Under the pieces are notes generated by a model. That model had not been told where the DNA came from. It was given only the letters and a program-made list of their open reading frames with translations, and did no database searches. 53,902 nt of DNA from Mesotaenium endlicherianum (taxonomy: Eukaryota; Streptophyta; Zygnematophyceae; Zygnematales; Mesotaeniaceae): positions 1 through 53,902 of the forward strand of contig WELA01013488.1 in assembly GCA_009602735.1 (NCBI GenBank), written 5' to 3'. Made by a program: the position numbers and the translations under genes. Of the stretch, positions 33,970 to 46,855 are shown piece after piece (within the stretch, counting starts at the first letter, position 1; every line of letters starts with the position of its first letter).

Positions 33970-34935
33970 CCTCACAGACCCTTCGAATGATTGCGACAAA
34001 TTAAGGCCTCAAAATAGCACGAACGCTTTCCATGCTCGCAGTCGACGCAACGACCTCCCACTTTCCCTCCGTCCCTCCCTCCCTCCACCATGCCTTCTCC
34101 TTCACCCTCTCTCTCTCTCTCGAAGACCCTAATAATAGCAGGCGGCCACGGCCGTCTGCAACGACGAGCGGCCATGGCTGCCCACCAACAGACGCTCCCA
34201 AGCTTTTGACCCCATCAACCCATCTAACAAGCAAGAGCGCCCTCTCCTACGCCCTCATAACGAGCTACCTCGCGGCCCAGGCGAGGCTCCGCCTCGCCAC
34301 TCCTTGCCATGGCCGCTCACGAGGAGCGCCAAGGGCGCACTCACTCTCTAAGCGAAGAAGAGGAAGAATTTATTGCAGAGCCCTAATTTATGGCCTAGTT
34401 TTAAGATACTTGCATAACGGCCTGACTTACCGTACCGATACTCCGTATTATAGACGAATACGTATCAACAATATACTTCAAAAAACAATGGTCCGCTTTT
34501 TAATTTAATACCAAAGTAAGATCTTTCCTTTTACGGGCGGATGGTTGACATCAATTTAATTTGACCTTTTGTTTATGACGCGCTCGTCATTCTCCGCCCA
34601 ACGTAATTGACAAAATTCAAAACCTTTTGAATCTTCAAAAAGTTACAGCCGCAAACTGAGTACACGCGCTTGACGTATTTTGGCGTATTTAACGTACAAT
34701 TTTGGCACACCAGTATGTACCTCACCGTATTTATTCAATACATACAAGCCGTACCCGTATTTTAAAACTAGGATTTATGGCGGTCGCGAGAGGCCAGGCC
34801 GTAGAGAGAAAGCGCCCTCGCTACGAACAAGTCGCGTCCTAAATATACGATTTCGAACGCGCACGGGCCAGCGGTCACACGCGCGGAGGCCCTTCTTGAT
34901 TTTCCCCTCGCAAAGTGTACGTGAGGGGCGCCTTA
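33970..34935. repeat. Tandem duplication, copy 1 (contains a MITE)
   Basis: Shares with copy 2 the ordered landmarks GATTGCGACAAA, CACCATGCCTTCTCC followed by CT microsatellite, ACGACGAGCGGCCAT, CTTTTGACCCCA, GAGGCCCAGGCGAG-like, and the right-end GTGAGGGGCGCCTTA. It is longer than copy 2 because of the 379-bp MITE at 34394-34772. Confidence 0.75.
34394..34772. mobile_element. MITE with 8-bp target duplication (hAT-like size)
   Basis: 379 bp with inverted ends CCTAGTTTTAA(G/A)ATAC. It is flanked by ATTTATGG at 34386-34393 and 34773-34780, an 8-bp duplication of hAT size. No coding capacity. The paralogous spot in copy 2 of the surrounding duplication (about 35400-35430) lacks it, which gives an empty-site comparison. 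Confidence 0.8.
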
Positions 34936-35009
34936 CTGACGATAACTGTACATACTGCCCTCTTCTCGATCGAACCCAAAATTTGTGAGGGCACCGACAA
35001 TGTTCCCCT

Positions 35010-35575
35010 CACAAAAACCATCCTAACGATTGCGACAAACAATACGTCGAAACAGTGCAAACGTTGTCGACGCTCGCTGTCGACGTCACGACCTACCCTC
35101 TCTTCCTCCCTCCCTCCTCCACCATGCCTTCTCCCTCCCCTTCCTACCCTCTCTCTCTCTAACACCCTAATAACAAGGCCGCCTGCAACGACGAGCGGCC
35201 ATAGTTACCCACCAGCACGCGCTCCTAACCTTTTGACCCCACAAACTCATCTAAGCAACGAGAGCGTCCTCTCCCATGCCCCATCAAGAGCTACCTAGAG
35301 GCCCAGGCGAGCCATGGCCGGTCACAAAAAGCCCAAAGGGCGCACTCTCCAACCGAAAAATATCAGCAGGACAAAGGCCTGAATAGATGCAGGAAGGAAC
35401 TTTTATAGCAGTTGCGAAAGGGCGGGCCGCGGCAGACACAATCGAACACTTTCGTGTCAATCAAGGCAAAACGTGTACACAATGCAAAAGATACCAGCAT
35501 ACGTACGGGCCAGAGATCACACAAGCAACGGCCTTACTGATCTCCCCCTCACAGGGCTTACGTGAGGGGCGCCTT
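35010..35575. repeat. Tandem duplication, copy 2 (no MITE)
   Basis: Same landmarks and order as copy 1; about 565 bp against about 580 bp for copy 1 without its MITE. Short ATG frames in both copies are not conserved, so I see no gene. Confidence 0.75.
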
Positions 35576-35789
35576 ATTGTCGAACACAAAACAAGCCTTG
35601 TTCTTATTTGAAGGAAGTGGTAAAATCCCCTTTCTTTGCTGTCACGCTTACTCCGCATATTTCTCGGGCGCACTCAAACACAACAACGCCCATTTTGAAG
35701 TCAACAATCGCGAATGCATCGGTACATGCTTATTTTTACCCCCTAACTAATAGCGACTGTTCTTGTTGATAGAGTGATCGGCAAGAAGA

Positions 35790-36030
35790 GGTCATTCGAG
35801 ACCTCGGAGGATTTCAAGTCAGCTCGAGAGTAGACTTGAAAATTCGAGCTCGATTGATTGAAACCACGAAATTCAATCAATTTCTTTACCAACTTCAATC
35901 AATCACGTCGTGCCTGAGAACACTGTAAACAACAGTTTTATCGCGCTCAATTTGTAGATGTTCTTCGAGGTACAACGTCGTACTTTTCTATCAATCAAGT
36001 CGCGTTGATTTGGCCAATGTAAAATGGGCC
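35790..36030. mobile_element. Partial Tourist-like MITE
   Basis: Resembles the right half of the MITE at 37085-37600: TTTCAAGTC-GCTCGAGAG then ACTTGAAAAT, GATTGATT, GATGTTCTT, and a right end TTTGGCCAATGTAAAATGGGCC followed by TAA. I could not find a matching left end, so it is probably truncated. Confidence 0.5.
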
Positions 36031-36036
36031 TAATAA

Positions 36037-36360
<324 letters not shown>

Positions 36361-36363
36361 TGA

Positions 36364-37081
36364 CTCCCAATGACATCTAAACGGTCGATGAAAATTTGAA
36401 AACATTGTTATTTCCAAAAACATCAAACCAGATTTGGAAATAAACAGTCTTCATTCGCCAACTACCCTTTTAATGTCAAAAAGTCGTTGACAAAGTCTAA
36501 CATCAAATGAAGTCAACTAAGATAGTCAACCGTTTTCCTGGCGTGTAGAGGTCATTTATGATTGTTGACCTCTTTAACATGTCTGTACCACAATTATATT
36601 GACAACGTTTATGAATGACACCATCTTGCAGGAGTTATGGCGCGAGCTTAAGGTTTAGGACAAACACTCATCGCATTTAGTTGGCTGGCCTTTACGAGAT
36701 GGTTTGTGTACCCCACGTCTATGAAGTGTAAGTCACATTGTCAATATAGAGTATCTTGCAACACCTTTGGCGTGAAAGTGGCAATTTACTAGATGTTGAA
36801 AAGAATACACCATGCCGAGTTTCAATTTTGATGTTTCGAATTTCATGGATTTCATAAGAGAGACAAAGCATAAAGTTCCAATGGTCCGTACCATTATATA
36901 ATTTGGTTGTCGACGTCGCGCTGTCACCACATACTTGGTCGCGATGCCAAGTCGCGATGCCAATCGAAAGTCGTCGTTCAATATGCAGAACGTGTCCAAG
37001 ATTGTTTCTAACAAAATGTTCACGAGAACTTAATCGTCCATTAAAAATTAATCATCTTGTTTGTACGACTATTGAAATCAC
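36364..37081. other. Spacer between NUMT and MITE; no gene seen
   Basis: No frame of note and no repeat landmark recognised. Confidence 0.4.
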
Positions 37082-37084
37082 TTA

Positions 37085-37600
37085 GGGCCTCTTTACAGTG
37101 GCAAAACAAAAAAAGTTTAGTCGGCGCCGATTGCGAAAATGGTATAACATTGATCATAGCCAACCAGATTGGATTGAGTCTAGTTTGGTTCAATCAGGAA
37201 GTGATAGGTTGTGGTTTACAGTGGTTCACAGTGCTTTACGATCATATGACCTTATCATGTCAATGTCGACCACAAAGGACGCGGTTAAAGGTATCTTGTG
37301 GCACGAGGGCGCAAAACGTGGCAAAAGAACAACTCGTTGAACACGTTCAAATACATTCATGGGTTAAGATGCACTCGATGATTCAAGTCTGCTCGAGAGC
37401 GAACTTGAAAATGTGCGATTGATTGGTTTAATCTTCATGTTTCATTAAATTTTCCCAACATGTCAATCAAACATCATGCGCCTCAAACCCACTTTAGACC
37501 ACCCCCTTTTCACTTTCAACTGGCCGATGTTCTTGCTGGCACTTTATCGTAACTCTCAAGCAACTGAGTCGAGCTCGTTTTGGCCATTGTAAAGAGGCCC
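37085..37600. mobile_element. Tourist-like (PIF/Harbinger type) MITE
   Basis: 516 bp. The left end GGGCCTCTTTACAGTGGCAA and the right end GTTTTGGCCATTGTAAAGAGGCCC are inverted repeats of each other. TTA flanks both sides (37082-37084, 37601-37603). A GGGCC terminus and a 3-bp TTA duplication are the hallmarks of Tourist/PIF-Harbinger elements. No transposase is encoded. Confidence 0.88.
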
Positions 37601-37603
37601 TTA

Positions 37604-39472
37604 TTTTTTTGTATTTCCAAGATTGACCCAACTATCCTTAAACACGTGAATCATCTGTAGCAAATTCAACCAAGTACCAAGACAACTGTGTGCTTGAACT
37701 AACGACTTACAATTCGAGGTCAAGAGGCACGGGACTTTATGCGTCTTGGAAGCGTCGCTTAGTTCCAAAACCGTTGAACACAAATTGAAATTGAGAAAAT
37801 CTGGCCACAATGAATCAACTTTTGCGATAGTCCACCCGGATGAACAAACCCAAAAATTTGATCCGTTTTCCAGCTTTGGGGGCTCTTACGTGAATCTTCC
37901 CATCATTTTCTATTAACACGCTGCTTTCAAAGTTACAAAATTCGCGCCACGCCGGTGCTCCATTTCGAGGGTGTAGCTAAAACCTAAGTATATAATCAGT
38001 ATACTTGTTTTTTGAAACCCAAATTATTCCCAAGTAAATGATCCCATCAGGCTCAATCACAGCGGGCAACACTGACCCCAATCAATAATAGGCGGGGGTG
38101 CGTTTTAGGTCTACATTGTCTTTTGAGGGCAAATTTTTCCATTCAGGGAGCGACCAACCCAAACAGTGATGTAGGGATCAAGAAAGAGCAAGAGGTGACT
38201 TCAAATAGACTGATTGAAAAGTCTTTCCTCTGAGGTGGACTAAACACTGAGTAACAAATAACCTACTTTCTCTCATATTTTTCCTAGAGTGACTTTAGTT
38301 TATACAACTAGGCCTCTTCCTGAACGTCTTGAATAACATACTAATAATACAAGGGATGACACTTTCTCTTTCTTTCTCCATCACGTGTGTGATTCATTAC
38401 TCCAGTCAGACTTTCAATCTGAACCGACCATGGAGGTCAACGGAGGTGCAAAGCAGTTCTGTATGCCACTTGGTGCCACTGCCACTGGCACTGGCACTGC
38501 CACTGCCACTGCCACTCTGTCCATCGATACTTTCCGCCCGGTCAAAGTCAACTGCATAAACGCGCAGACGAAGATGGCCGCAAAAGTGAGCAAAAGTGCG
38601 CAGAAGTGTGCAAAAGTGCGCAGAATTGCCGAAAGTTGTCCAGGATAATAAGGAACTATATAAACGGCACTAATCGCAAGATTGTCGAGAAAAATGCTGT
38701 TACAAAACTGGCAGAAAACATGAAATGGAAGAAGCCGGTGAGCGACTTCCATCAAGGGCCTGTTAAAAGGTCCGAGTCCATCACCAAGTTTCAGTGTAAG
38801 CACTGCAAGTCTTGGTCATCATACTAACTACTTCCTTCGAGCTACGATTAGGACATAGAGAGCCTTCTCTGGCAGGCCCGTATTTTACGATTGTCATACT
38901 GTGAGCTTCGAGTACACAATGCAAAAGGAAAAGCACGTATTTATCGGTAATAATCAAGCATGCGCTGAGACTAAATAGCTCGTCCAACTTGACTTCGTCT
39001 CTGCCCTTGAGGCGCAATCAAGCTACGGCAGGATATAAGTCCCGCGCCATTGGGAAGGCCATTGCCTAAGCAAACGATTCTCTCAAACACCCTGACTGTC
39101 GGAGATTGTTACATAACCGAACGGAGCCTTGCTGTTCTATCACTGGCCTATGCATATGCAGCATACTGCGCTGTTCATTTCTTCCACCTGAGGGACTCTC
39201 GGCCTTTTTCATTATGTGGTACGATCTGCATTCCGCCTCACTCGATCTACGCGTCTGTGCCTTTTCTTGGGGCAACTCTTTGCAAGCAGGAGCAAACCTC
39301 TACTTCAGTGTATTGAATAAGGAATACCTTTGGTTTGTTCTAATGCCCTCCTTTTCTGATACTTCTCCTAGTGGTCATATCTCACGCTCAAATGTCATGC
39401 TTAACACTCGGGTGAAAAGGGATACGCAAAACATGGTCGGCGTGCGCACATTGGCACCCAATCACAGTTCAG
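37604..39472. other. Intergenic region with simple repeats; no gene seen
   Basis: A (GCCACT)n-like hexamer array lies at about 38474-38517 and a CAAAAGTGNGCA-like array at about 38583-38632. A 72-codon ATG frame at 38430-38648 runs through both and looks like translated simple sequence. No recognisable protein otherwise. Confidence 0.4.
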
Positions 39473-39687
39473 CTAATCTTGCACAGTACCCAGCAGAATG
39501 AGGAATGACGCGAATAAGGTGCCAAGTGTAAAGTTTGTTGAGCCTGCAGCGTAGTAGAACAGCAATAGAGCGAGGGTAGAACAGCAATAACAGTCAAGCA
39601 GGTCAGGGTCAATGGGTCCCCCCCACTCTTCCCCCTCCTTTTGTTGTCTCAGAGCATAGCGGGCTTCCTTGGGTATCAAAGTGATTC
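39473..39687 (-). CDS. Candidate terminal exon of an unrecognised membrane protein
   Basis: A good acceptor (TTGCACCAG) at 39688-39696 opens a frame of 70 residues to a TAG. It starts ITLIPKEARYALRQQKEG, is polar to PIDPDLLDC, then has about 35 hydrophobic residues (STLALLLFYYAAG, TLFASFLILLG) that could form one or two membrane helices, ending TVQD. Possible upstream exon sequence (EEDVMQMVAAFDW near 40100-40135, LLLRLDVVDIV near 39910-39951) could not be joined to it in phase with confidence. The gene may run from about 40530 to 39473 on the minus strand. No family recognised. Confidence 0.35.
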
Positions 39688-40547
39688 CTGGTGCAAGTGG
39701 GCCCCTCCACGGGCGGCCACAAGGGTCTGTAAGAACACTACTGGCCCAGTGGAAGCACGTGAAGAATGGGGAAAAAGCACCATTCTCCAGGTAGTGAGTG
39801 CAAGGCATGCACCTCGGAGGCCGGCTGCCTCTCTGCCTTTCTGCCTCACATGCACACGCAATGGCGCATGTCTCACGCTGTCTCGGGGACGCCAATATCT
39901 GCACATGACGATGTCCACCACGTCCAGCCTGAGGAGCAGCTGCCGGAACGGGTAAGGGAATGCATTTCACACCCGTGGCAAACTTGCACGCTCTGAAATG
40001 TTCCTCTCAATCTGGTGCTTGCAGGGGTGGGGGGTCTGCCAGCGGAAGGGAGTCCGATGTCTCGCATGTGGTGAGCCCCGCAGAGACCCAATCAAAAGCT
40101 GCAACCATCTGCATGACATCTTCCTCTGTGTGAAGGGAGGATCATGGTGGCTGCCTGCATCCATCCAGCCACAACAGGGCCTTCTCCTTTGCCCCAGCCC
40201 CTGCCCCTGTCACGGTTGCTTTCTAGCCACTGCTGCGCCATGCCCTTAAGTTCTCAGAGGCTAGGCAGGTGATTCGACTGGAACAAATGCTGCGCCTGTG
40301 CCTGTGCCTGGGCCTGGCCCTGTGGGGCGCGACACCAAGTGTGCATGAAGTGCTTCATTCATGCCCCTGCCCCTGCCCCTGCGGCTGCCGCTGCTGCTCC
40401 AGTCAATCTGCCCCACCATAGTGCCCCACTGACAAACAGATAATCCCGCTTTGAATACAATTGATTCGCCAGGCATGCCACAACTTTCAATTAGTAACTC
40501 GCCATTTGGCAACCGAGTCAGCAACATGCGCTATGTGACGTCCCCTC

Positions 40548-40943
40548 ATGTGGGCGGGCTTGCTGCCGCTGCTGCTGCTCTTCTTCTGGCCAGATTCTGA
40601 CGGGGCCCACGTCGTCGTCACTGGAGGGCAGCTCAGCTCCCAGAGTGAAGCAGAGAAGGCGTCCAGCTCTGGACTGGGGTACGTCTGTCTGCCTGCCTGC
40701 GCCTCAGCTAGTTGCTGCCACCAGCTGGGCCAGGCTGCACTCTTCTGCCCATCTCTTTCTCTTCATGAGTGCACCCCATGTTCCGTTACAGTTGCACGAT
40801 GCCCTTTGTTCGGCAGCGGAGGGTGTGACAAGCGACCCCCCCAGCCCCAGGTCGTGTCCGCGTCAAGCCTTGAAGAAAGCTCGGGAAGTGCATCGGCAAA
40901 AGTGGGCAGCATGATGAGCAGAATGGGCTGTACTATACCATAG
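40548..40943 (+). other. Open frame starting with a signal-peptide-like sequence
   Basis: A 131-codon frame begins MWAGLLPLLLLFFWPDSDGA, a convincing secretory signal or membrane anchor. A GTACGT donor after GLG (about 40679) suggests the first exon ends there and the rest is intron. It may be exon 1 of the gene that ends at 41955, but I could not find the middle exons with confidence. Confidence 0.3.
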
Positions 40944-41255
40944 CCGTTGGACTGGCTTGGATGGGGTCCTCCTCTTCTCTGAAGTCATTTGCGGTGTTGC
41001 CCCGCATGCATACATGCTGGCAGTCAGGCTGGTAGGCAGTAGTTTTTATTCAGCAGATTGTCACAGCAGAAAGAGCCGCGAGGAACTTTCTCTTGCTCTG
41101 CACGCGAGATGATGTCTCAGCCTCATGTGGCCCTGCTCGTACCAAAAGCCCCAGAGAGGTAGGTGCTCATTATGCCAGCTCTCTCTCCAGGAAAGACGCA
41201 AAAGGGGGTACTCGTTACTGACATGGGCTCTGCTTCGTGCTGGCTGTGCGTGCAG

Positions 41256-41955
41256 CGTCGATCATCTTTGTGTACGCCGTCCTGTACGTCTTTTTCGGAT
41301 TCATCTTCTGGGCCCTGCTGGAGCTGGCCGAGTACGTCCGAGGGGAGGACTACCGGGGTGAGCTGTCCTCTTACCTGCCTCTTGCCGCCTCATGTTTAGC
41401 CGCTTGCAAGTCTCTCTGTCTGGGACTCTGTCCATGTGCCTGAATTGGTCACGAGACACACAGGGTTGTGACGGTCCTGCGGTTGAAAGCTGATATCAGC
41501 AGGTAATCTGTTGTGGGGTTGTGCAAAGGGGCACTAGCTTGTCTTGAAAGGTAGTAGTTGGAGTACTAGGGCTACCAATCCCTCCTTCTCCTTTCTGTTG
41601 TAGACATTGGCTTAATCCAGTCGGAAGCTTCTCACAAGCTTCTCCATGCTTGCTTCAATGATGTCTGCACATGCAGCCTCTGCCTAAAATCCGTGTATAC
41701 ATTTTCAGTTATGACGTGTCTTGCATGCAGAAGTGTGTGGATGTTTATGTGGTGCCACAAAACACTAGTCATTGGGAGGCATTCATTGACACATGGTTTG
41801 TACATGCATGCACAATATTGCATACAGTGCTCCCCCCCAAATACTACGGGCCGTTCAAGTACGGGTCCAGCCCCCCCATCCCCAACAACTACACAGCTTA
41901 TCCCCCTGGCTTTGGGGTGCCGTGGGACGACACTCTGTTCCCTTCAAACGCCTGA
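41256..41955 (+). CDS. Two 3' exons of an unrecognised small membrane protein
   Basis: Exon 41256-41357 encodes SIIFVYAVLYVFFGFIFWAL, a strong membrane helix, then LELAEYVRGEDYR, ending at donor GTGAGC. Exon 41828-41955 begins after ...CATACAG and encodes LPPKYYGPFKYGSSPPIPNN, then TAYPPGFGVPWDDTLFPSNA and a stop. Both have phase-1 junctions and join without a frame change. The product would have one membrane helix and a short tyrosine/proline-rich tail. Upstream exons are uncertain (possibly 40548-40679). I do not recognise the family. Confidence 0.5.
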
Positions 41956-42472
41956 TTTAGGGGCCAGGTCCTGCTCCATCCAAAGCCTCCTGATCCATCC
42001 AGAACCTCCTCATTGATGTTCACCATTCTTTATTGCACAGCTCATTGTAGAGATTGGTTGGGTTTCAAATTTTAAGATACAACTAGCTTAGTATGAGTAC
42101 ATTTAAAGTACCAGGTGTCATTAGGTGAATACCTCGCTACATGCCTGAAGAAGGGGCAACACACAAGTTCTCAGACTTACAATAGTGATCACTGTGGTCG
42201 ATCTCAACTTCGCAATGTATGAAAATATTTTGCATACACTGCTGGCAAAAAGTTATATGGCGGTGTAACATGCTTTATGGAATTTAGTTTGGTTTAGCTT
42301 ACGCGACCAATTTTTGCATCCTCGGACTCACAAATACAATTTCAGGTATGTGGCTTCTCAATAATATGTACAAACGGCTGGCAGAGACCAACACCTTGAT
42401 GATGCCTGCCCCTTATTGGTCACGTCACGGTTCCAGCTGGATGGCAGAGTCAATTGCATGTGACCCTGCACC
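41956..42472. other. Region between convergent genes; no gene seen
   Basis: Between the 3' ends of the plus-strand membrane-protein gene and INTS8. Presumably both 3' UTRs; nothing else seen. Confidence 0.4.
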
Positions 42473-45400
42473 CTACTGAGGAAGTGGGAGGAGTAGCTCT
42501 CCTGCGAGGCGTTGTAAGAGGCGTTGCTCGACGGCCTGCACATGCGCCTGCCTCACCGCGGGAGGGTTGTGAGCATTGAGACCCGGCTGGTGCACGAGAG
42601 CTATCAGACCGGCCACCCTCTCCTCGTCGCCCGCTTGCGCATGCATGTGCACCAGCAGCTCCAGGATGGGCAACTGCAGGCACAGAACAAGACCCACATG
42701 CACAATGAGAAGGTCCAGTCAGTGCGGCAAGTACACAGTGAAAGGAAACGCCATGAACAACTCACAGGAGGCCATAAAAAAGTGAGACCAACTGCCAGAT
42801 GCATAAGAAAGTGAAGCTGCTCTTGCCGGAGAGGTGGCTATCCAGCTTAGACCATCATTGACATGGAAGGCCTGTCGTGTTCTCGACGCTCTTCTTCAGA
42901 GGGCTGATGACGTGGGAAGAGATGAGACGAGCAGTTGTGCACCTCTCACCTCCCAGATGCAGTCAAAGTAGGCGGCTGCATCGTCGCTGCCTATGAAGGG
43001 GCTGCTCTGCAGAATGCGGTACGCCAGGTCGTGGTCGGGCGCGGGCAGTGCCTGGCACAGCAGCGCCGCCTGCAGCGGAGCTCCCACCGCCCGCAGGGCA
43101 CTCGTCATTCGTTGCACCTGCGCATGAGACCCCGCACGAGTAAGGACCGCCGCGCATTTCACACAACGTATGCACCCTGTTGCTAACCAGACAAGAATCA
43201 TGCCTCACGTTTGAGTCAGCAGCAGGTGCCTGGTCACCTGGATGGGGAGGAGGAGGAGGAAAAAGGGGGGGGGGAGCGAAGGGAGTGTACCACCCAGGGA
43301 GTGAAGACATGCCGAGACATGGCCGCGCTCTGCCGGGTGTAGTCGTCCGAGTGTACGGCTCCCGCCTGCTCAGGTGCCGCACCACTCATTCCAGAAGGGC
43401 GTCGTCAGTCAGTGTGGGCGTGAAAACGTAGGGGCGTATGCATCTGTGCAAGACACGTGACATGACGCATTCCTTCCCTTTCTCCCCCCCTTCCGGGCAT
43501 CGCTCTTGCTAGCAGCACTGGGAGACTAATTGGAAATGACGAGATTTGCAGTGCCCCAAGAAGAGGGTGAGGTAAAGGGGAGAGAAGTCCGCAAGAGCAG
43601 ACAGTATTGAGCTGCAAGTGGCCACAAATCTGCATCTCAAAGCCAGACCTGCGAGAACTCCGATGGACCTTGCTCAAATAGCAGCCCTGTATGCACAAAA
43701 AGGCCCCAGTCCTACACCCCCAGCCCTCAACCCCCGGCCTCGTCCATGACATAATGTTTTAGCAGCAGCACGCGAGGAGATGCGCCCCACCCTGAGATAG
43801 AGCTGCAAGGCTTCCGTGTAAGCCTCCTCCTCAAACGCCAGGTCGCCCAGCCCCTGCAGCCAGCGATGGCCTGTGTCGCCCGCTGCCGGCACCCACTGCA
43901 CAGCCGCTAGCTGCAGGAGCATCCTCAGCAGATCGCGGCCACACTCGAGAGACATTGGAGGGACCCAGTGAGCAGCCGCCTGCACAGGAAGGCCTGCGGC
44001 GCCGCCGGCTGTGACACCGGCCAGAACGCCGTAGCGGTCCACATCGACGGGCCATGTGGCATGCTTCTCAGCATGACACCTGTGCAGCCAGCCTGCGGTG
44101 AAGCTGGCGAGGCGGGTCAGGATGGTGAGATTGGACAGGTGGGGAAGGATGGGCACGCCCCTCGCCCCTGGCTGGGGGAGGGCGGGCATTGTTTTGGGGG
44201 GCTCAAAAGCGGCAGCAGCAGAAGTAGCAGGAGGAGAAGAAGGAGCCTGGGCCCTCCGGGCCGGCCCCGCTTCCAGCCCTCTGCTCTCACTATCCTCGCG
44301 CCCGCTGCTACCTCGTGCACCTCTCCCTGGCGCTGTGTCGCTGCTCCTCAGCCCCCTGCTGCAGTGATCGCTGCTGCTCCACACTCTGGCTGCCTCCTCA
44401 GGCTCACGCTCGTGTCGCCTCGGCCTCTTCTTTTTGCTGCCGTGGCTTCCCCGTGCGCTGCCACCTGGTGCGCCCAGTGTCTGCGAGCCACCCGCGTGTG
44501 CCTTCTTCGCATGCCCGCAAGCTTCCTCCTCTTGCAGCAAGCCAGTTGGCGAGTCGCGCTGCCGCGCCTTGACTGGCGAGCTTCTCCCTTCCTGCACTCT
44601 CCGGAGCTCCACAACACCGACCTCCCCTGCTTCTAAGGGAGCTGCTCCAGCCAGCACGTGTCCCGCTCGCCCTCCGTCTGCAGGGGCAGACCCTCCGGTC
44701 CCAGCAAGCAAAGAGAGAAAGTCGTCAAAGTGGCTCTGCAGGGAGGTAGAGAGGCATGCCACATCGTGTCCAAAGGCGTGCTGGGCGGCGGCTCTCTCCA
44801 GGGCGCAGCACATGGACATCATCTCCTGCAAGGCCTCCGCCACCTGCACCACCTTCCTTACCCTCCTCCCGTGCTGCTGCTCTCTGCTACGGCCGGCAGC
44901 AACCTCGCCCTCCTCCCGCCTTTCATCTCCATGGGCACCGTGTCGCTGCTCGCACGCTAGCAGTTCACTTGCCAGCTCCCTCTCAGGCGTACCGTCGTCC
45001 CCCCTCACACCCTCCCCTTCCCGCACGTCACCCTCACCAATGCTCCCACGCTGCTGCTGCTGCTCCACGTCTGCATCTACACCAGCCTCCACCTCCATGT
45101 CTTTCTCCCGACTTAGCCCGGTATCGTCTCTGCCCCCATCAACAGGCACATCGCCGCCGCCTTCCAGCGCCGTTTCAGCATTCTCCACCCTCCGCCCTTC
45201 CATGCACTTGTGCTCCTCCAGTGGCCTGTGGGTCGCACCTCCCATTCCCCTTCCGTGGGAGTCATGTGCCATGTGTGGTGCATGGGCCGCCACAGCGCGG
45301 CAGACCTCGTCGACGTGGCCCCACATCTCGTGGTCCACCAGCTTCACCATGACCAGCTCCAGCGTGACGGCATTCCCGCCAAAGAGCCCGCTGGCAGGCG

Positions 45401-46822
45401 CGCGCGGGAAGGCCTCCCGCGAGTGCTCACTGGGCTTTTCCCCCACTGCAGTTGCCATAGCCGGCTGCCCTCTAAACAGGGCTTTGAGGCGTTCCAACAG
45501 CCACAGCATGGCCTTCAGATCCCAATCATCTGCGGCCAGAGCTTGAGCCACCTGGCACATCTCCATAGCTGCCTCCAGAGGGCCAATGAAGCGATCCAGC
45601 TGCTGCCGCTGCTGCTGCTGCCACAAAGCTGTCTCTGCGCCTGAGCCAGCCTTGGAGAACAAACTCGTGCTAACACTGCTACCCGGGAAGCTTCCCAGGG
45701 CCATAATGAGATCGCCCGCCTTACTCTTGAGGCTCTGAACAAGGTCCGCTTGCTTGCTGCCCACCCGCCCCTCTGCCACTTCTTCCCCATGCAAGGCATC
45801 ACCTCTTCTGCCGTGCGGCTTACTCAAGGGCTCCCTCTCTGCGACAGCAATCTGGTCAACATCCAGCGCCATGTCTCCGCCCTCATGATTGGGGCCAAGT
45901 CCACAAGCCCCTTGAGGCTGTCGTGGCAACTCCAGCTCAGGACCCGCTTCTGAGGAAAGCACAGCTCCAGGGGCGGAGGCGGAAGGGGCGGGAGACGCCC
46001 CCTGGCTCAAACTTCTGGCGATGGCCTCAGCGGAGTGCAGCAGTGCCTCCAGCTCCCCAAAAGGGCCCGACTGCACAACGCGCCAGCTCAGCGCACAGAC
46101 ATCGCTGGCACTCCCACTTTGTGAGCCAGAACGCTGTTCTTCCGACAGCACGGGAGTGCCTCCTCCTCCTCCTCCTCCTCCTCCACCTGCGCCTGGTCTG
46201 CGAAGCAGAGCAGCAGGCTCCCCACCAGCCGCCATCGTATCGCAGGAGACTGGGTCCCCAATGAGGCCGTCGTGCATGGCTGCCAGCTTGAGGCACTGGG
46301 GCGTGCCTATGACAGAGCACGCGTACACGACAAAGTCCCTCAAGTGCGCCACTAAGGCGTGGCTCCCTCCCCTGACCGCTGTGGGGGGGAAGAGAGGACG
46401 TCCCGCTGGTGCACGGCTGCGTGCATGAGGCTGGCCATGGAGCCTCTGCGCTGCTTCGTCAGGGCCACCCCAGGGAGCGCCAGGGCCAAATGCCTTCTGG
46501 AGGAGGGGGACTGACGAGCACTCCACACACTGCTGCTGCTGCTGCTGCTGCTCCCCTTTGCTCTCGCAGGACGAGACTAAGAGATGGATAAGGGAGAACA
46601 GGAAGGAGACCGCGTTGTCAGCGTTGTGCCACTCTCTCACACGCCAAAACTTCTCCACTGGTTGACCTTGCAGGAGCTCTCTCGCGATGTTGACGGCCAT
46701 GATTTTGCGCCTCAGCCCAAGAGATAAGCACGGATCCTCCTCCAGCGACGAGCAGTACTCGTTCGTAAGCAGGTGCGTGTGCATGTGCAGCAGAACCTCT
46801 TTCAGAAGCTCCTCCTCCTCCT

Positions 46823-46855
<33 letters not shown>

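Noticed and set aside
38430..38648. 72-codon ATG frame containing ATATGTGTATATAT-type residues
   Set aside because: Translation of a hexamer microsatellite and a second short array; no conserved domain.
40548..40660. HVVVTGG read as the start of a 3-ketodihydrosphingosine reductase nucleotide-binding motif
   Set aside because: The following residues do not continue the glycine-rich motif and no downstream SDR motifs were found.
44434..45546. 370-codon plus-strand frame opposite INTS8
   Set aside because: Serine/proline-rich shadow of the GC-rich INTS8 exon, with no conserved motif.
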